The notes: generated by a model not told the origin, from the sequence alone. 64,000 nucleotides of DNA from Xanthomonas sacchari (GCF_040529065.1 NZ_CP132343.1:2356001-2420000), one strand, 5' to 3'; positions 36,415-45,429 are shown, numbered from the stretch's first letter. A program made the numbers and translations.

Positions 36415-37256
36415 AGGCGCCGAACCTGTTCGTCATCGGCGCGCCGAGATGCGGGACCACCTCGTTGTTCGCCGCGCTCAAGCAGCATCCGGACGTCTAC
36501 GCGACCGTGCTGAAGGAGCCGCACTTCTACGCCGCGGACCTGCCCGCACAGCCGCACACCGTCTCCGATCCCGCGGACTACCAGCGCCTGTTCGCTGCTG
36601 CGGGCGACCAGCGCTATCGCGCCGAAGCGTCGGTCTGGTACTTCTACAGCCAGGAGGCGCCGGCACGGATCGCCAGGGCACATCCGGACGCGCGGATCGT
36701 GCTGCTGCTGCGAAGCCCGGCCGACATGCTGCTCAGCCTGTATGCGCTGTATCTGCGGACGGGCAACGAAGCCGACTCGAATCCCGAGGCGGCCGTGTTC
36801 CGCACGAGCGAGGCACGTTTCGCGAACACGTATTTTCCGTTCGGGCTGCACTACCTCAACTTGCTGGACGTCACCGGGCCACTGTCGCGTTGGCGCAGCT
36901 TCTTTCCCAGGGAGCGGTTGCGGGTGCTGACCTACGAGGACATGTACGCGTCGCCGCAGGCGGGGTTTCGCGATCTTTGCGGCTGGCTGGGCATCGACCA
37001 GGAAGCGCCGGTGAGCTTCGATGCCCGGCAGGCACGCGAGGCGGTGCGTCGCATGGCAACGAAGCAACTGCGCGATCTGCCCGATCATCTCCGCCGGAAG
37101 CTGAACCCCGCTGCCTCCCGATTGCACGCCGGCAAGGCGGACGTTGCGATCCCCGCTGCGCTGCGCACACGTCTGCGCCACCATGCGCAGGAACGCAACG
37201 CCGGCTTCGCGCTGGCAGCGGACAGGCCATGGCCTGACGCGTGGCGAGCTGCCTGA
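36411..37256 (+). CDS. Sulfotransferase (Sulfotransfer_1/3-like)
   Basis: A 281-residue protein with LFVIGAPRCGTTSLFAALKQHPDV (PAPS loop near residues 8-30), KEPHFYAADL, and RIVLLLRSPADMLLSLYALYL (3'-phosphate site). This is the bacterial heparan-sulfate/ST-type family and differs clearly from the first sulfotransferase, so the two probably modify different positions or intermediates. GTG at 36411 forms a GTGA overlap with the reductase stop; a second GTG lies 3 nt upstream. It ends the operon. Confidence 0.83.
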   Translation: MKAPNLFVIGAPRCGTTSLFAALKQHPDVYATVLKEPHFYAADLPAQPHTVSDPADYQRLFAAAGDQRYRAEASVWYFYSQEAPARIARAHPDARIVLLLRSPADMLLSLYALYLRTGNEADSNPEAAVFRTSEARFANTYFPFGLHYLNLLDVTGPLSRWRSFFPRERLRVLTYEDMYASPQAGFRDLCGWLGIDQEAPVSFDARQAREAVRRMATKQLRDLPDHLRRKLNPAASRLHAGKADVAIPAALRTRLRHHAQERNAGFALAADRPWPDAWRAA

Positions 37257-37391
37257 CAGGGGCGCCGGGAACATGATCGCCCGCGTGGCGGGTCAGGGCA
37301 GGGGAGCCTGTCTTCGGGTGGACGCCTGAGCGGACCTCGGGCGCCCAGCCGCCTCGAGCGCCGGGCTGCGGCTGCGTTGATCGCCTGCGTC

Positions 37392-37408
37392 CGCCCAACC
37401 GTTGGGCG
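37392..37408 (+). terminator. Hairpin in the gap after the sulfotransferase operon
   Basis: Perfect 7-bp stem CGCCCAA/TTGGGCG with a 3-nt loop in the 268-nt gap 37257-37524. There is no T run, so termination is only a possibility. The rest of the gap shows no gene. Confidence 0.35.
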
Positions 37409-37524
37409 TGGCTGTGCAGGACGTCGCCGGCCCGCTGGCTGTGCGCTGGACCGTCCGGTCGCGGTCACCGTCGTTCCGTGATCAATGGCTACAATGGCGG
37501 TTTCGCTTGCTCCCGGGATTGACC

Positions 37525-39111
37525 ATGTTGCTGCGTGCCGTCGTGCTCACCTGCCTGTTGACCGCCGCGCTTCCCGTGCTGGCGCAGCCGGCGACGATCA
37601 GCGGCAGCGTCTACCAGGAGCGCGATGGCCATGCGGGACGTGGCGATGGCGAGCCCGGCATCGCCGGCGTGCAGGTCTCCGATGGCGTGCACATCGTGCG
37701 CACCGACGCGCAGGGGCGCTACTCCCTGCAAGTGGAGCCGGGACGCACGGTCTTCGTGATCAAGCCCGATGGCTACACCTTCGCCAGCGCAGGCAACGGT
37801 CTGCCTGCCTATTGGCGCCACTACGCGCCGGCCGGCTCGCCCAAGCTCAAGTACCCGGGGATCGCGCCGACGACCGGCGCCACCGAGCACTGGGATTTCG
37901 CCCTGCGCGCGCAGCCCAAGGCCGACAGCACCGAGGTGCTGGTCTTCGCCGACAGTCAGACCGCCTCGATGACCGACGTCGGCTACTACGCCCGCGCGAT
38001 CGTCGCCCCGCTGGTCGGCAAGACCCAGGCGCGCCTGGGCACCACGCTGGGCGACCTGGTCAGCGACGACTTGTCGCTGTTTCCCGCGCTGAACGCCGAA
38101 ACCGTCAAGCTGGGCGTGCCGTGGTTCCACGTGCCCGGCAACCACGACCTGAATTTCGACGCGGCCGACGACCTGGGGTCGTTGGCTAGCTGGCGCGCGA
38201 TCTACGGCCCGGACACCTACGCGGTGGAGGACGGGGGCGCCAGCTTCGTGTTCCTCGACGACGTGATCTATCAGCCGCAGCGCCAGCCCGATTACATCGG
38301 CGGCTTGCGCGAGGATCAGTTCGCGTTCCTGCAGACCTACCTGGCGAGCGTTCCCAAGGATCGGCTGCTGGTGCTGGGGATGCATATCCACCTGTTCGAC
38401 GCGGTCCCCGGCAAGGAGTCCTTCCGCCATGCCGACCGTGCGCGGCTGTTCGCGCTGCTGAAGGACTTCCCGCACGTGCTGGTGCTCACCGCGCACAGCC
38501 ACACCCAGCGGCACATGTACTACACCGCCGCCGACGGCTGGCAGGGCGCGAGCCCGCTGCACGAGTACAACGTCGGCGCCGCTTGCGGCGCCTATTGGTC
38601 CGGCGTCAAGGGCGCCGATGGCGTGCCGGTGACGACGATGTCCGACGGCACGCCCAATGGCTATGCCGTGCTGACCGTGAAGCGCGGCGGCGACTATGCG
38701 CTCGCCTATCACGCCGCGCGCGCCGCCGGCGATCCGCAGTTGCAGTTGCATGCGCCCAAGGTGCTGCGCCGCGGTGCCTACCCGGCCTGGGGGGTGTACG
38801 CGAACGTGTTTATGGGCGAAGACGACACACGTGTGGAGTACCGTCTCGATGGCGGCCCCTGGAAGCCGATGCGGCACGTCCGGCAGCCGGATCCGGACCT
38901 GCTCGCGGAGAACGCGCGCGACGATGCCGCCGACGCGTTGCGTGGTTACGACCGTTCGCCGGAAGCCACGCCGTCGGAACACCTGTGGCGCGGCGTCCTG
39001 CCCACCGACCTGAGCGTCGGCGCACACCGGATCGAGGTTCGCGCCTTCGATCGCTGGCGCGGCGAGCAGCGCGCCAGCACCAGCTATCGGTTGCAGGACG
39101 CGTCGCCCTGA
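37525..39111 (+). CDS. Exported calcineurin-like phosphoesterase with MetallophosN/C domains
   Basis: A 528-residue secreted protein. Residues 1-21 are a signal peptide. An N-terminal beta-sandwich (ISGSVYQERDG to TDAQGRYSLQVEPG) resembles the carboxypeptidase-regulatory-like MetallophosN domain. The phosphoesterase core follows: VFADSQ, TTLGDLVSD, HVPGNHDLNF, MHIHLF and LTAHSHTQRHM, giving the metal ligands. The last 150 residues are a MetallophosC-like sandwich. It probably cleaves phosphodiesters in the periplasm or outside. Substrate unknown. It marks the right edge of the island. Confidence 0.82.
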   Translation: MLLRAVVLTCLLTAALPVLAQPATISGSVYQERDGHAGRGDGEPGIAGVQVSDGVHIVRTDAQGRYSLQVEPGRTVFVIKPDGYTFASAGNGLPAYWRHYAPAGSPKLKYPGIAPTTGATEHWDFALRAQPKADSTEVLVFADSQTASMTDVGYYARAIVAPLVGKTQARLGTTLGDLVSDDLSLFPALNAETVKLGVPWFHVPGNHDLNFDAADDLGSLASWRAIYGPDTYAVEDGGASFVFLDDVIYQPQRQPDYIGGLREDQFAFLQTYLASVPKDRLLVLGMHIHLFDAVPGKESFRHADRARLFALLKDFPHVLVLTAHSHTQRHMYYTAADGWQGASPLHEYNVGAACGAYWSGVKGADGVPVTTMSDGTPNGYAVLTVKRGGDYALAYHAARAAGDPQLQLHAPKVLRRGAYPAWGVYANVFMGEDDTRVEYRLDGGPWKPMRHVRQPDPDLLAENARDDAADALRGYDRSPEATPSEHLWRGVLPTDLSVGAHRIEVRAFDRWRGEQRASTSYRLQDASP

Positions 39112-39168
39112 ACGCGCCGCGGGTGCGACGCTGGTGTCCCGGCGACGCCAGTTCAGTCGCGATCTAGG

Positions 39169-39363
39169 TTCTTTCAACCGCTGTCCTGGGCTGGGACGGC
39201 GCGCCGGACCGGTCAAACGCCAGCCGATTCGCCAATGCAAGCGCCGATCGGCGCATCGGCTTCATCGCCAACGACAGCAGCCGGTTCTACTTCGTCCAGC
39301 GCCCGCGTGTGCTGGGCCCGATCGCTGTGCCAACTTTCATTTGCAGGTTACGCGAAGAACATT
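39169..39363 (+). pseudogene. Possible decayed coding fragment
   Basis: After a TAG at 39166-39168, a frame without start codon reads AVLGWDGAPDRSNASRFANA and RRIGFIANDSSRFYFVQRP up to a TGA near 39379. The composition is protein-like and unlike the other frames, as if it were the tail of a broken gene. I cannot name a parent family, and chance is possible. Confidence 0.2.
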
Positions 39364-39678
39364 CCTTGCATTGATTGAATAGCTGCATTGCTCCACACGG
39401 TTCGCCAGCTTTACATCCTGCGTTTGCTTGTCCGCGTACTTGCAGCGCATGGTGACGAAGCGGCCCTCGTCGTAGATGTAGCCGAGAGCCCAATGGCCGT
39501 CTCGTTCCTTTGCCACGTCGGGTTCAAGCGTTGCGAGATCCTGTGGTTCTCCATCGAATGCATCGATGGAGCGAAGTGGCTGGTTCTGTCGAATGGGGCA
39601 GACGGAAGGCGCGGCGAGCGCACTCCTCCAGCCAAATAGGCAAAGGAGGAGCGCGGCAAGTTGCTTGCTCGATGACAT
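39337..39678 (-). CDS. Small exported protein, possibly STY0301-like
   Basis: A 113-residue protein with a signal peptide (residues 1-24, ending SALAAP) and a mature part with four cysteines (VCPIRQN, RCKYADK, EQCSYS, VTCK) that could form two disulfides. The layout of a short exported protein starting VCP and ending in a cysteine recalls the STY0301 family of unknown function. I chose ATG 39678; another ATG lies five codons upstream. Local GC is lower than in the neighbours, and it lies next to a possible gene remnant, so recent acquisition is conceivable. Confidence 0.6.
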   Translation of the reverse strand: MSSSKQLAALLLCLFGWRSALAAPSVCPIRQNQPLRSIDAFDGEPQDLATLEPDVAKERDGHWALGYIYDEGRFVTMRCKYADKQTQDVKLANRVEQCSYSINARNVLRVTCK

Positions 39679-39826
39679 AGAGGTTGCTTCCATCTGCGCC
39701 GCGTCGGCCGGGCGTTCGCCTGTGTAGCCTTGATCGAGGAAGTCGGCTTCACCGCCTGCCGAGTCTGGAGTGGACCGCCGCTGCGGCGCGGCCCGGTGCA
39801 CTGCTGGTGTGGCATCGGCATGAAAC

Positions 39827-39848
39827 AAAAAAACCTCCATGAAGGAGG
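39827..39848 (-). terminator. Rho-independent terminator of the mtn/C13 peptidase operon
   Basis: Read on the minus strand: CCTCC/GGAGG stem with a 5-nt loop followed by seven T. It lies 250 nt past the stop of the C13 peptidase gene. I see no gene in the stretch 39849-40103 between them. Confidence 0.75.
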
Positions 39849-40103
39849 CCGATGAAACGCGAGGATCCTGGCTGGCGAGCGAAGGCTGGCGGGCGGGCGG
39901 ATCGGTGCGCAGCTGGCTGGCGAAAGGCTGGCGGGCTTGCTGCGGGGCGCAGTGTAGCGGCCGCGCGCGATCATCGGTCGAACGCGAATCACTCTCATCT
40001 ATGAGATCGCTGCGGACTCCTGCTCCAGGCTCCATGCGGGCACCGAGCGCTGGAGCCGTCACCGTCGGGGCAATACGTGCGCTGCTCGACGGAGCAGGAC
40101 GAC

Positions 40104-41216
40104 TCACTGCGCGGGAGCGGCAGTCGATGGTCGCGCCTGTTTTGCAGGCGTCGGGGGGGCAGTGGCTTGCGTGGTCCCGGGCGCGTGGTCCGGTTCGGTA
40201 TCTGCATCTGCATCGGCCGCAGTCGCTGCGTCGTCCGCATCGGGTTCCGGATACGGATAGGGCGGTGCGGCGGCGTTCGGCAACTGCGCGCGCCAGTGCT
40301 GCAGCCAGCTGCCGATGCGCGCACCCACGTACAGCTGCGGATACGACGGCGCTTCGCCTTCGGCCTGTTCGCGTGCGCTGATCTCGGCGCTGGCCAGGCT
40401 GTAGCTTTCGACCATGTCGGTGGTGCGCGCCAGTGCGTCGATCAGCCAGGCACGGCCGAAGTAGGTGGCGCTGGCGGTGTTGCCGCAGCCGAACGAGGGC
40501 CGGTCGCGGCGTGCGGCGGTGATCACCAGAGTGTCGGCGGTCTTCAGCGCCGGCACGAAGCCGCCGGAGTAGCAGGCCGAGATCACGATGATGCGGTTGC
40601 GGATGCCCGCGTCGTCGAGCAGGCGGCGCAGTTCCTGCGGGGTGATGGTGTCGTACTCGGCATCCTCGCCGGGGCCGAACTGCAGGTACAGCTCGTGCTT
40701 GTCGGTGCCGTGGCTGGTCAGGAACAGCAGCAGCGCATCCTCGCGCGGATCCATCAGCTTGCCGACGCGGTCCAGCGTATCGGCCAGGTTGTCGTAGGAC
40801 GCCTGCGGCGCGTAGGCGTGCGCGCCCAGGTTGTCGCCTTGGTTGATCAGGGTGGCGATGCGGCCAGCGGCGCCGAAGCGCTGCGTGAACATCTGCCGCA
40901 GGTACAGCACTTCGTTGCGGAACACGTCCTCGCTGGCGTCGCCGGCGAATCCGACCACGTACAGGTCGGGAATGCCTGGGCGCTGCGCCTGCAGCGACCC
41001 CAGCGCCTGGCGCAGTTGCGCCTGGTCGACCGGATCCGGTGCCGCCTCGTCCTGTGCGGCGTCGGCCGCGCCGGCCGGCATGGCGCCGGCGTCGGAATGG
41101 CAGGCGGGTAGGGCCAGCGCCAGCAGCGCTACCGGCAGCAAGCGGCGTCGCAGCAAGGCGAGCGGGCGCTGCCACGCCGCCAGGACGGCCACCAAGGCGG
41201 CGACAGGCCGGCGCAT
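40104..41216 (-). CDS. Exported C13-family (legumain-like) cysteine peptidase
   Basis: A 370-residue protein. The N-terminus has a hydrophobic segment followed by LALPACHS, a likely lipobox (Cys about 39). The peptidase core shows VVGFAGDASEDVFRNEV, the catalytic histidine in LLLFLTSHGTDKHELYL and the catalytic cysteine in IVISACYSGGFV, the His-Gly / Ala-Cys layout of clan CD family C13. ARRDRPSFGCG continues the family pattern. The last 65 residues are a disordered Pro/Ala/Asp tail. Bacterial C13 enzymes are little studied. The gene starts 8 nt after mtnC, so it is in the methionine-salvage operon. Confidence 0.83.
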   Translation of the reverse strand: MRRPVAALVAVLAAWQRPLALLRRRLLPVALLALALPACHSDAGAMPAGAADAAQDEAAPDPVDQAQLRQALGSLQAQRPGIPDLYVVGFAGDASEDVFRNEVLYLRQMFTQRFGAAGRIATLINQGDNLGAHAYAPQASYDNLADTLDRVGKLMDPREDALLLFLTSHGTDKHELYLQFGPGEDAEYDTITPQELRRLLDDAGIRNRIIVISACYSGGFVPALKTADTLVITAARRDRPSFGCGNTASATYFGRAWLIDALARTTDMVESYSLASAEISAREQAEGEAPSYPQLYVGARIGSWLQHWRAQLPNAAAPPYPYPEPDADDAATAADADADTEPDHAPGTTQATAPPTPAKQARPSTAAPAQ

Positions 41217-41224
41217 GCGGGTTC

Positions 41225-41923
41225 TCAGAAGCCCAGGTCGGCGAAGCTCTCCGCGCGGCGGTGGCCGTTGCAGGCCTCGCCCTGGCGCGGTTGCGGGTAA
41301 TCGTCGCGGCGGTCGATCAGCACCGTGTCCAGGCCGGCAGCGCGGGCCGCATCCAGTTCGGCGACCACGTCGGACAGGAACACGATCTGCGCCGGCGCCA
41401 CCCCGATTGCCTCGGCGATGCGCGCGTAGCTGGGCTGCTCGCGCTTGCCGCCGATCTCGGTATCGAACCAGCCGGAGAACAGCGCGCGCAGGTCGCCCGC
41501 GTCGCTATGGCCGAAGAACAGCTTCTGCGCCGGCACCGAGCCGGACGAGTACACGTACAGCGCGCGGCCGTCGGCGTGCCAGCGGCGCAGCGCCGGTGCG
41601 GCATCGGGATAGATGTGCGCAGTGAAGTCGGCATCGCGGTAGCCGGCTTCCCAGATCATGCCCTGCAGCGCCTTGAGCGCGGTGTGCTTGCGGTCCTGGT
41701 CGATCCAGCCCTGCAGGGTCTCCACGATCACCGCATCGGTGCAGATGCCGCCGCATTCGCTGGCGACGGCATCCAGCCAGTGCCGCACCTGCGGCTGCTG
41801 GCCATGCTCGCGCACGAAGCCGGGCAGGGCGCGGCGCGCGTACGGGAACAGCACGTCCTTGACGAAGGAGATGCTGCTGGTGGTGCCTTCGATGTCGGTG
41901 AGAACGACGCGCGGATCGGTCAT
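41225..41923 (-). CDS. mtnC: Acireductone synthase (enolase-phosphatase E1)
   Basis: A 232-residue HAD-family enzyme of methionine salvage, converting diketo-methylthiopentyl phosphate to acireductone. It has [25 protein letters not shown] (nucleophile Asp, family-specific EGTT), the [16 protein letters not shown] motif and [16 protein letters not shown]. Length matches the family (about 230). It follows mtnD by 3 nt. Confidence 0.95.
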   Translation of the reverse strand: MTDPRVVLTDIEGTTSSISFVKDVLFPYARRALPGFVREHGQQPQVRHWLDAVASECGGICTDAVIVETLQGWIDQDRKHTALKALQGMIWEAGYRDADFTAHIYPDAAPALRRWHADGRALYVYSSGSVPAQKLFFGHSDAGDLRALFSGWFDTEIGGKREQPSYARIAEAIGVAPAQIVFLSDVVAELDAARAAGLDTVLIDRRDDYPQPRQGEACNGHRRAESFADLGF

Positions 41924-41926
41924 CGC

Positions 41927-42493
41927 TCAGTGCGCCTCGCCGCGCAGCTTCGCCTCGTAGCGCGGGAAGCGCTGGGCGATGTCGGTGCCGGTGAAGTGGC
42001 CGACCCAGCCGTCCGGCTCGGTGAAGAAGCGGATCGCGACGAAGCGCGGTTCCGGCCCCATGTCGAACCAGTGGTGGGTGCCGTCGGGCACGGCGATCAG
42101 GTCGTTCTGCACGCACTCGATCTCGTAGACCTTGCCGTCCACGTGCAGGGTGAACAGACCGGAGCCGGCGACGAAGAAACGCACCTCGTCTTCCTTGTGG
42201 AAGTGCTCGTCGAGGAACTTCTTGCGCATCTCCTCGCGCTGCGGGTTGTCGGGGGCGATGCTGACCACGTCCACGGTCTTGAAGCCGTTGGCGGCGACCA
42301 GGCGGTCGATGTCGGCCTTGTAGGCAGCCATCACCGCTTCCGGCGAGGCGCCGGCCTCGATCGGCTGGTTGGCCTGCCAGCGCTCGAAGGTGACGCCGAT
42401 CTTGCGCAGTTCGGCGGCGATCGCGTCGCCATCGCGGCTGTCGAACAGCGGCGTGTCGGGAGTGGTGTCGGCGAAGATGCGGAGTCGGCTCAT
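41927..42493 (-). CDS. mtnD: Acireductone dioxygenase
   Basis: A 188-residue cupin that cleaves acireductone with oxygen to the methionine ketoacid (Fe form) or off-pathway products (Ni form). Metal ligands are in [16 protein letters not shown] (H, H, E) and [11 protein letters not shown] (H). It sits between mtnB and mtnC; a 94-nt gap separates it from mtnB. Confidence 0.95.
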   Translation of the reverse strand: MSRLRIFADTTPDTPLFDSRDGDAIAAELRKIGVTFERWQANQPIEAGASPEAVMAAYKADIDRLVAANGFKTVDVVSIAPDNPQREEMRKKFLDEHFHKEDEVRFFVAGSGLFTLHVDGKVYEIECVQNDLIAVPDGTHHWFDMGPEPRFVAIRFFTEPDGWVGHFTGTDIAQRFPRYEAKLRGEAH

Positions 42494-42587
42494 GGCGGCG
42501 GGCGAAAGCGGCAGGGGGAACGAAAAGGGTAGCAGGTGCGCGGCTGGCGGCCGTTGCGGCGCTGGAACGCTGTCGCGCCGCGGCGGC

Positions 42588-43229
42588 TCAGCCGGCGGCG
42601 CGCAGCTTGCGCAGCTCCAGCTCGCAGTGCAGCAGGAACTCGAAGGCCTCCAGGTGGCGTCGCGCCTCGGCCATGTCGTGGCCCCAGGCGTACAGGCCGT
42701 GGCCGTCGATCAGGTAGCCCCACAGCGGCGTGCGGTCGAGCAGGGCGTCGACCTGCGTCGCCAGCACGGTCATGTCCTGGGTGTTGGCGAACACCGGCAG
42801 GTCCACCGCGGTCTCGTGGGTCTGGTTGCCGTGCAGCGCCTTCAGCAGCTCGTAGCCTTCCAGGCGGATATGGCCCTGCGGTGCGTACAGGCGCGAGGCG
42901 ATGGTCTGCACCGGCGAATGCGTATGCAGGATGCAGCCGACTTCGGGGAAGCGCCGGTACAACTGGGTGTGCAGCAGGGTCTCGGCGGATGGGCGCAGCG
43001 GACGGCCGACGGCCTGGCCGTCGAAGTCCACCACCATGATGTCGTCCTCCACCAGCCGGCCCTTGTCGCGGCCGGAGACGGTGATCGCCGCGTGGCGCTC
43101 GTCCAGGCGGTGCGAGAAGTTGCTGCTGGTGGCGGGAGTCCAGCCGGCCTGCGAGAGTTCGCGGATGTTGTCGATCAGCAGGTGCGCCAGCGTGCGCAGG
43201 CGCTCGGAATCGTAGGGCAGTGCGTTCAT
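42588..43229 (-). CDS. mtnB: Methylthioribulose-1-phosphate dehydratase
   Basis: A 213-residue class II aldolase-fold dehydratase, first gene of the mtn group here. Zinc ligands are seen in [12 protein letters not shown] and [11 protein letters not shown]; the [12 protein letters not shown] and GRDKGRL stretches bind the phosphate side. ATG 43229 is preferred over a longer frame that runs into repeats. mtnA and mtnN are not in the window. Confidence 0.93.
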   Translation of the reverse strand: MNALPYDSERLRTLAHLLIDNIRELSQAGWTPATSSNFSHRLDERHAAITVSGRDKGRLVEDDIMVVDFDGQAVGRPLRPSAETLLHTQLYRRFPEVGCILHTHSPVQTIASRLYAPQGHIRLEGYELLKALHGNQTHETAVDLPVFANTQDMTVLATQVDALLDRTPLWGYLIDGHGLYAWGHDMAEARRHLEAFEFLLHCELELRKLRAAG

Positions 43230-43300
43230 GCGCGTAGTGTAGGGCTTGGGGGTTGGATTGGGATGACAGGTGGCTGGATCCAAGCGCATCTGCTCATGCC

Positions 43301-43903
43301 GTACCCTCACGCCAACCCCTCTCCCGGAGGGAGAGGGGCTACGGCTTTTCCTTCTCCCCTTGGGAGAAGGTGCCCCGCAGGGGCGGATGAGGGTCTGGGC
43401 GAAGCCACGTATGCCAGATGGGTGCAGCGCTTCGCGCTCCGTATCCTCACCCCAACCCCTCTCCCGGAGGGAGAGGGGCTACGGCTTTTCCTTCTCCCCT
43501 TGGGAGAAGGTGCCCCGCAGGGGCGGATGAGGGTCTGGGCGAAGCCACGTATGCCAGATGGGTGCAGCGCTTCGCGCTCCGTATCCTCACCCCAACCCCT
43601 CTCCCGGAGGGAGAGGGGCTACGGCTTTTCCTTCTCCCCTTGGGAGAAGGTGCCCCGCAGGGGCGGATGAGGGTACGGGCGAAGCCACGTGTCGCCAGCT
43701 GGGTGCAGCGCTTCGCGCGCCGGACCCTCACCCCAACCCCTCTCCCGGAGGGAGAGGGGCTACGGCTTTTCCTTCTCCCCTTGGGAGAAGGTGCCCCGCA
43801 GGGGCGGATGAGGGTACGGGCGAAGCCACGTGTCGCCAGCTGGGTGCAGCACTTCGCGCGCCGGACCCTCACCCCAACCCCTCTCCCGGAGGGAGAGGGG
43901 CTT
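43301..43903. repeat. 140-bp tandem repeat, four full copies and a partial fifth
   Basis: Units begin at 43301, 43441, 43581, 43722 and 43863 (periods 140, 140, 141, 141). Each has two strong inverted repeats, CCCTCTCCCGGAGGGAGAGGG and CTTCTCCC/GGGAGAAG with a short loop, followed by GTGCCCCGCAGGGGCGG, then CGAAGCCACGT and a GGTGCAGC.CTTCGCGC stretch. Units 2 and 3 are nearly identical while units 4 and 5 share variants (GTCGCCAGCT, CGCGCC). It fills the gap between mtnB and the permease stop. Open frames through it are by-products of the 140/141-nt period. Confidence 0.9.
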
Positions 43904-43910
43904 ATGGCGC

Positions 43911-45344
43911 TCAGCCCTGGCTGCCGCGCAGGCGGCTGTGGCGGTAGCCGTAGCCGAAGTAGATTGCCAGGCCGATCACCGTCCAGCCGGCCATCAGCAT
44001 CCAGTTGTGCGCGGTCATCGCCGACAGCAGCGCCAGGCAACTGAGCACGCCGGCGATGCAGATCGGCCACGCAAACGGGATGCGGAACGGCCGCGGCAGG
44101 TCCGGCTGGGTGCGGCGCAGGATCAGCACGCCGGCGCAGACCGCGGCGAAGGCGATCAGGGTGCCCATCGAGGTCAGTTCGCCCAGCACGTCCAGCGGGA
44201 ACAGCGCCGCCAGCAGGGCGATGCCGATGCCGGTGATCACCGTGTTGACGTGCGGGGTGCGGTAGGTCGGGTGGATCTTGGTGAACACCGGCGGCAGCAG
44301 GCCGTCGCGGGCGATGATCATGAAGATGCGCGGCTGGCCGATGATCATCACCAGCACCACAGAGGACAGGCCGATCAGCGCGCCGACCTCCACCACCACG
44401 CGCAGCCAGCCCAGCTGCGGATGCGCGGCGACCGCGGTCACCACCGGCTCGTCGGTGCCCAGTTGCGCGAACGGCACCAGCCCGGTCATCACCGCGGCCA
44501 TGGCGATGTACAGCACGGTGCAGATCACCAACGACAGGATCATGCCGATCGGCAAATCGCGCTGCGGCCGATGCGATTCCTGCGCCGCCACCGACACCGC
44601 CTCGAAGCCGATGTAGGCGAAGAACACCATCGCCGCGCCGCGCAGCACGCCGTCCATGCCGTACTTGCCGGGGCCTTCGTTGGCGGGGATGAACGGGTGC
44701 CAGTTGGCCGGATCCACGTATTTCCAGCCGGCGGCGATGACCAGCACGATCAGGCCGCTCTTCAGCACCACCATCGCCATGTTCATCGCCGAGGACTTGC
44801 GGATGCCGACGTAGCACAGCCAGGTCAGCAGCAGCACGATGCCGGCGGCGGGCAGGTTGGCGATCGCGCCGGTGGGCTGCAGCTTGCCGTCCAGCGGCGC
44901 GTTGACCAGCGCGGCCGGCAGATGGATGTTGAAGTGGTCGAGCAGGCTGAGGAAATAGCCGGTCCAGCTCACCGCCACCGCCGAGGCCGACACGCCGTAC
45001 TCGAGCACCAGCATCCAGCCGATGAACCAGGCCGCCAGTTCGCCGAAGGTGGCGTAGGTATAGGTGTAGGCGCTGCCGGAGACCGGCACCATCGCCGCGA
45101 ACTCGGCGTAGGCCAGCGCGCAGAACGCGCAGCACACCGCGGCCAGCACGAACGAGAGCATGATCGCCGGCCCGGCATGGTTGGCCGCGGCCTGCCCGGT
45201 GATGACGAAGATGCCGCCGCCGATCACCGCGCCAATGCCCAGCGCGGTCAGGCCCCAGGGGCCGAGCGCGCGTTGCAGGCCCAGCCCGCCGGCGTCCTCG
45301 TGGCTGGCATGGGGGTGTTTGGTGGCCAAGAGTTGTTTGAGCAT
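43911..45344 (-). CDS. APC-family amino acid permease
   Basis: A 477-residue transporter with 12 predicted helices. Hallmarks of the cationic amino acid/APC group: GLTALGIGAVIGGGIFVITGQAAANHAGPA in helix 1, CALAYAEFAAMVPVSGSAYTY, FFAYIGFEAVSVAAQESHRPQRDLPIGMI and RIFMIIARDGLLPPVF. It likely imports or exchanges an amino acid; specificity is unknown. It is a close paralogue of the neighbouring upstream permease. Confidence 0.9.
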   Translation of the reverse strand: MLKQLLATKHPHASHEDAGGLGLQRALGPWGLTALGIGAVIGGGIFVITGQAAANHAGPAIMLSFVLAAVCCAFCALAYAEFAAMVPVSGSAYTYTYATFGELAAWFIGWMLVLEYGVSASAVAVSWTGYFLSLLDHFNIHLPAALVNAPLDGKLQPTGAIANLPAAGIVLLLTWLCYVGIRKSSAMNMAMVVLKSGLIVLVIAAGWKYVDPANWHPFIPANEGPGKYGMDGVLRGAAMVFFAYIGFEAVSVAAQESHRPQRDLPIGMILSLVICTVLYIAMAAVMTGLVPFAQLGTDEPVVTAVAAHPQLGWLRVVVEVGALIGLSSVVLVMIIGQPRIFMIIARDGLLPPVFTKIHPTYRTPHVNTVITGIGIALLAALFPLDVLGELTSMGTLIAFAAVCAGVLILRRTQPDLPRPFRIPFAWPICIAGVLSCLALLSAMTAHNWMLMAGWTVIGLAIYFGYGYRHSRLRGSQG

Positions 45345-45392
45345 GGAGCGGTTCCAGCCGGGCGCGGCGCGCGAGGAAGAGGGGACGAACGC

Positions 45393-45418
45393 GAAGACCG
45401 GCGCGGACGCCGGTCTTC
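45393..45418 (-). terminator. Strong hairpin after the second permease
   Basis: Perfect 11-bp stem GAAGACCGGCG/CGCCGGTCTTC with a 4-nt loop, 12 nt after the stop of the 45430-46902 gene on the minus strand. No long T run, but stability and position suggest transcription termination or mRNA protection between the two permease genes. Confidence 0.55.
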
Positions 45419-45429
45419 GGGGAAAGGGA

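Noticed and set aside
43301-43903. Tandem array considered as a CRISPR
   Set aside because: Units are 140 bp with no alternation of short repeats and unique spacers, and no cas gene is near.
43270-44044. Open frames across the 140-bp repeats ([14 protein letters not shown]-type peptides)
   Set aside because: Repetitive translation of a palindromic intergenic repeat, lacking a ribosome site.
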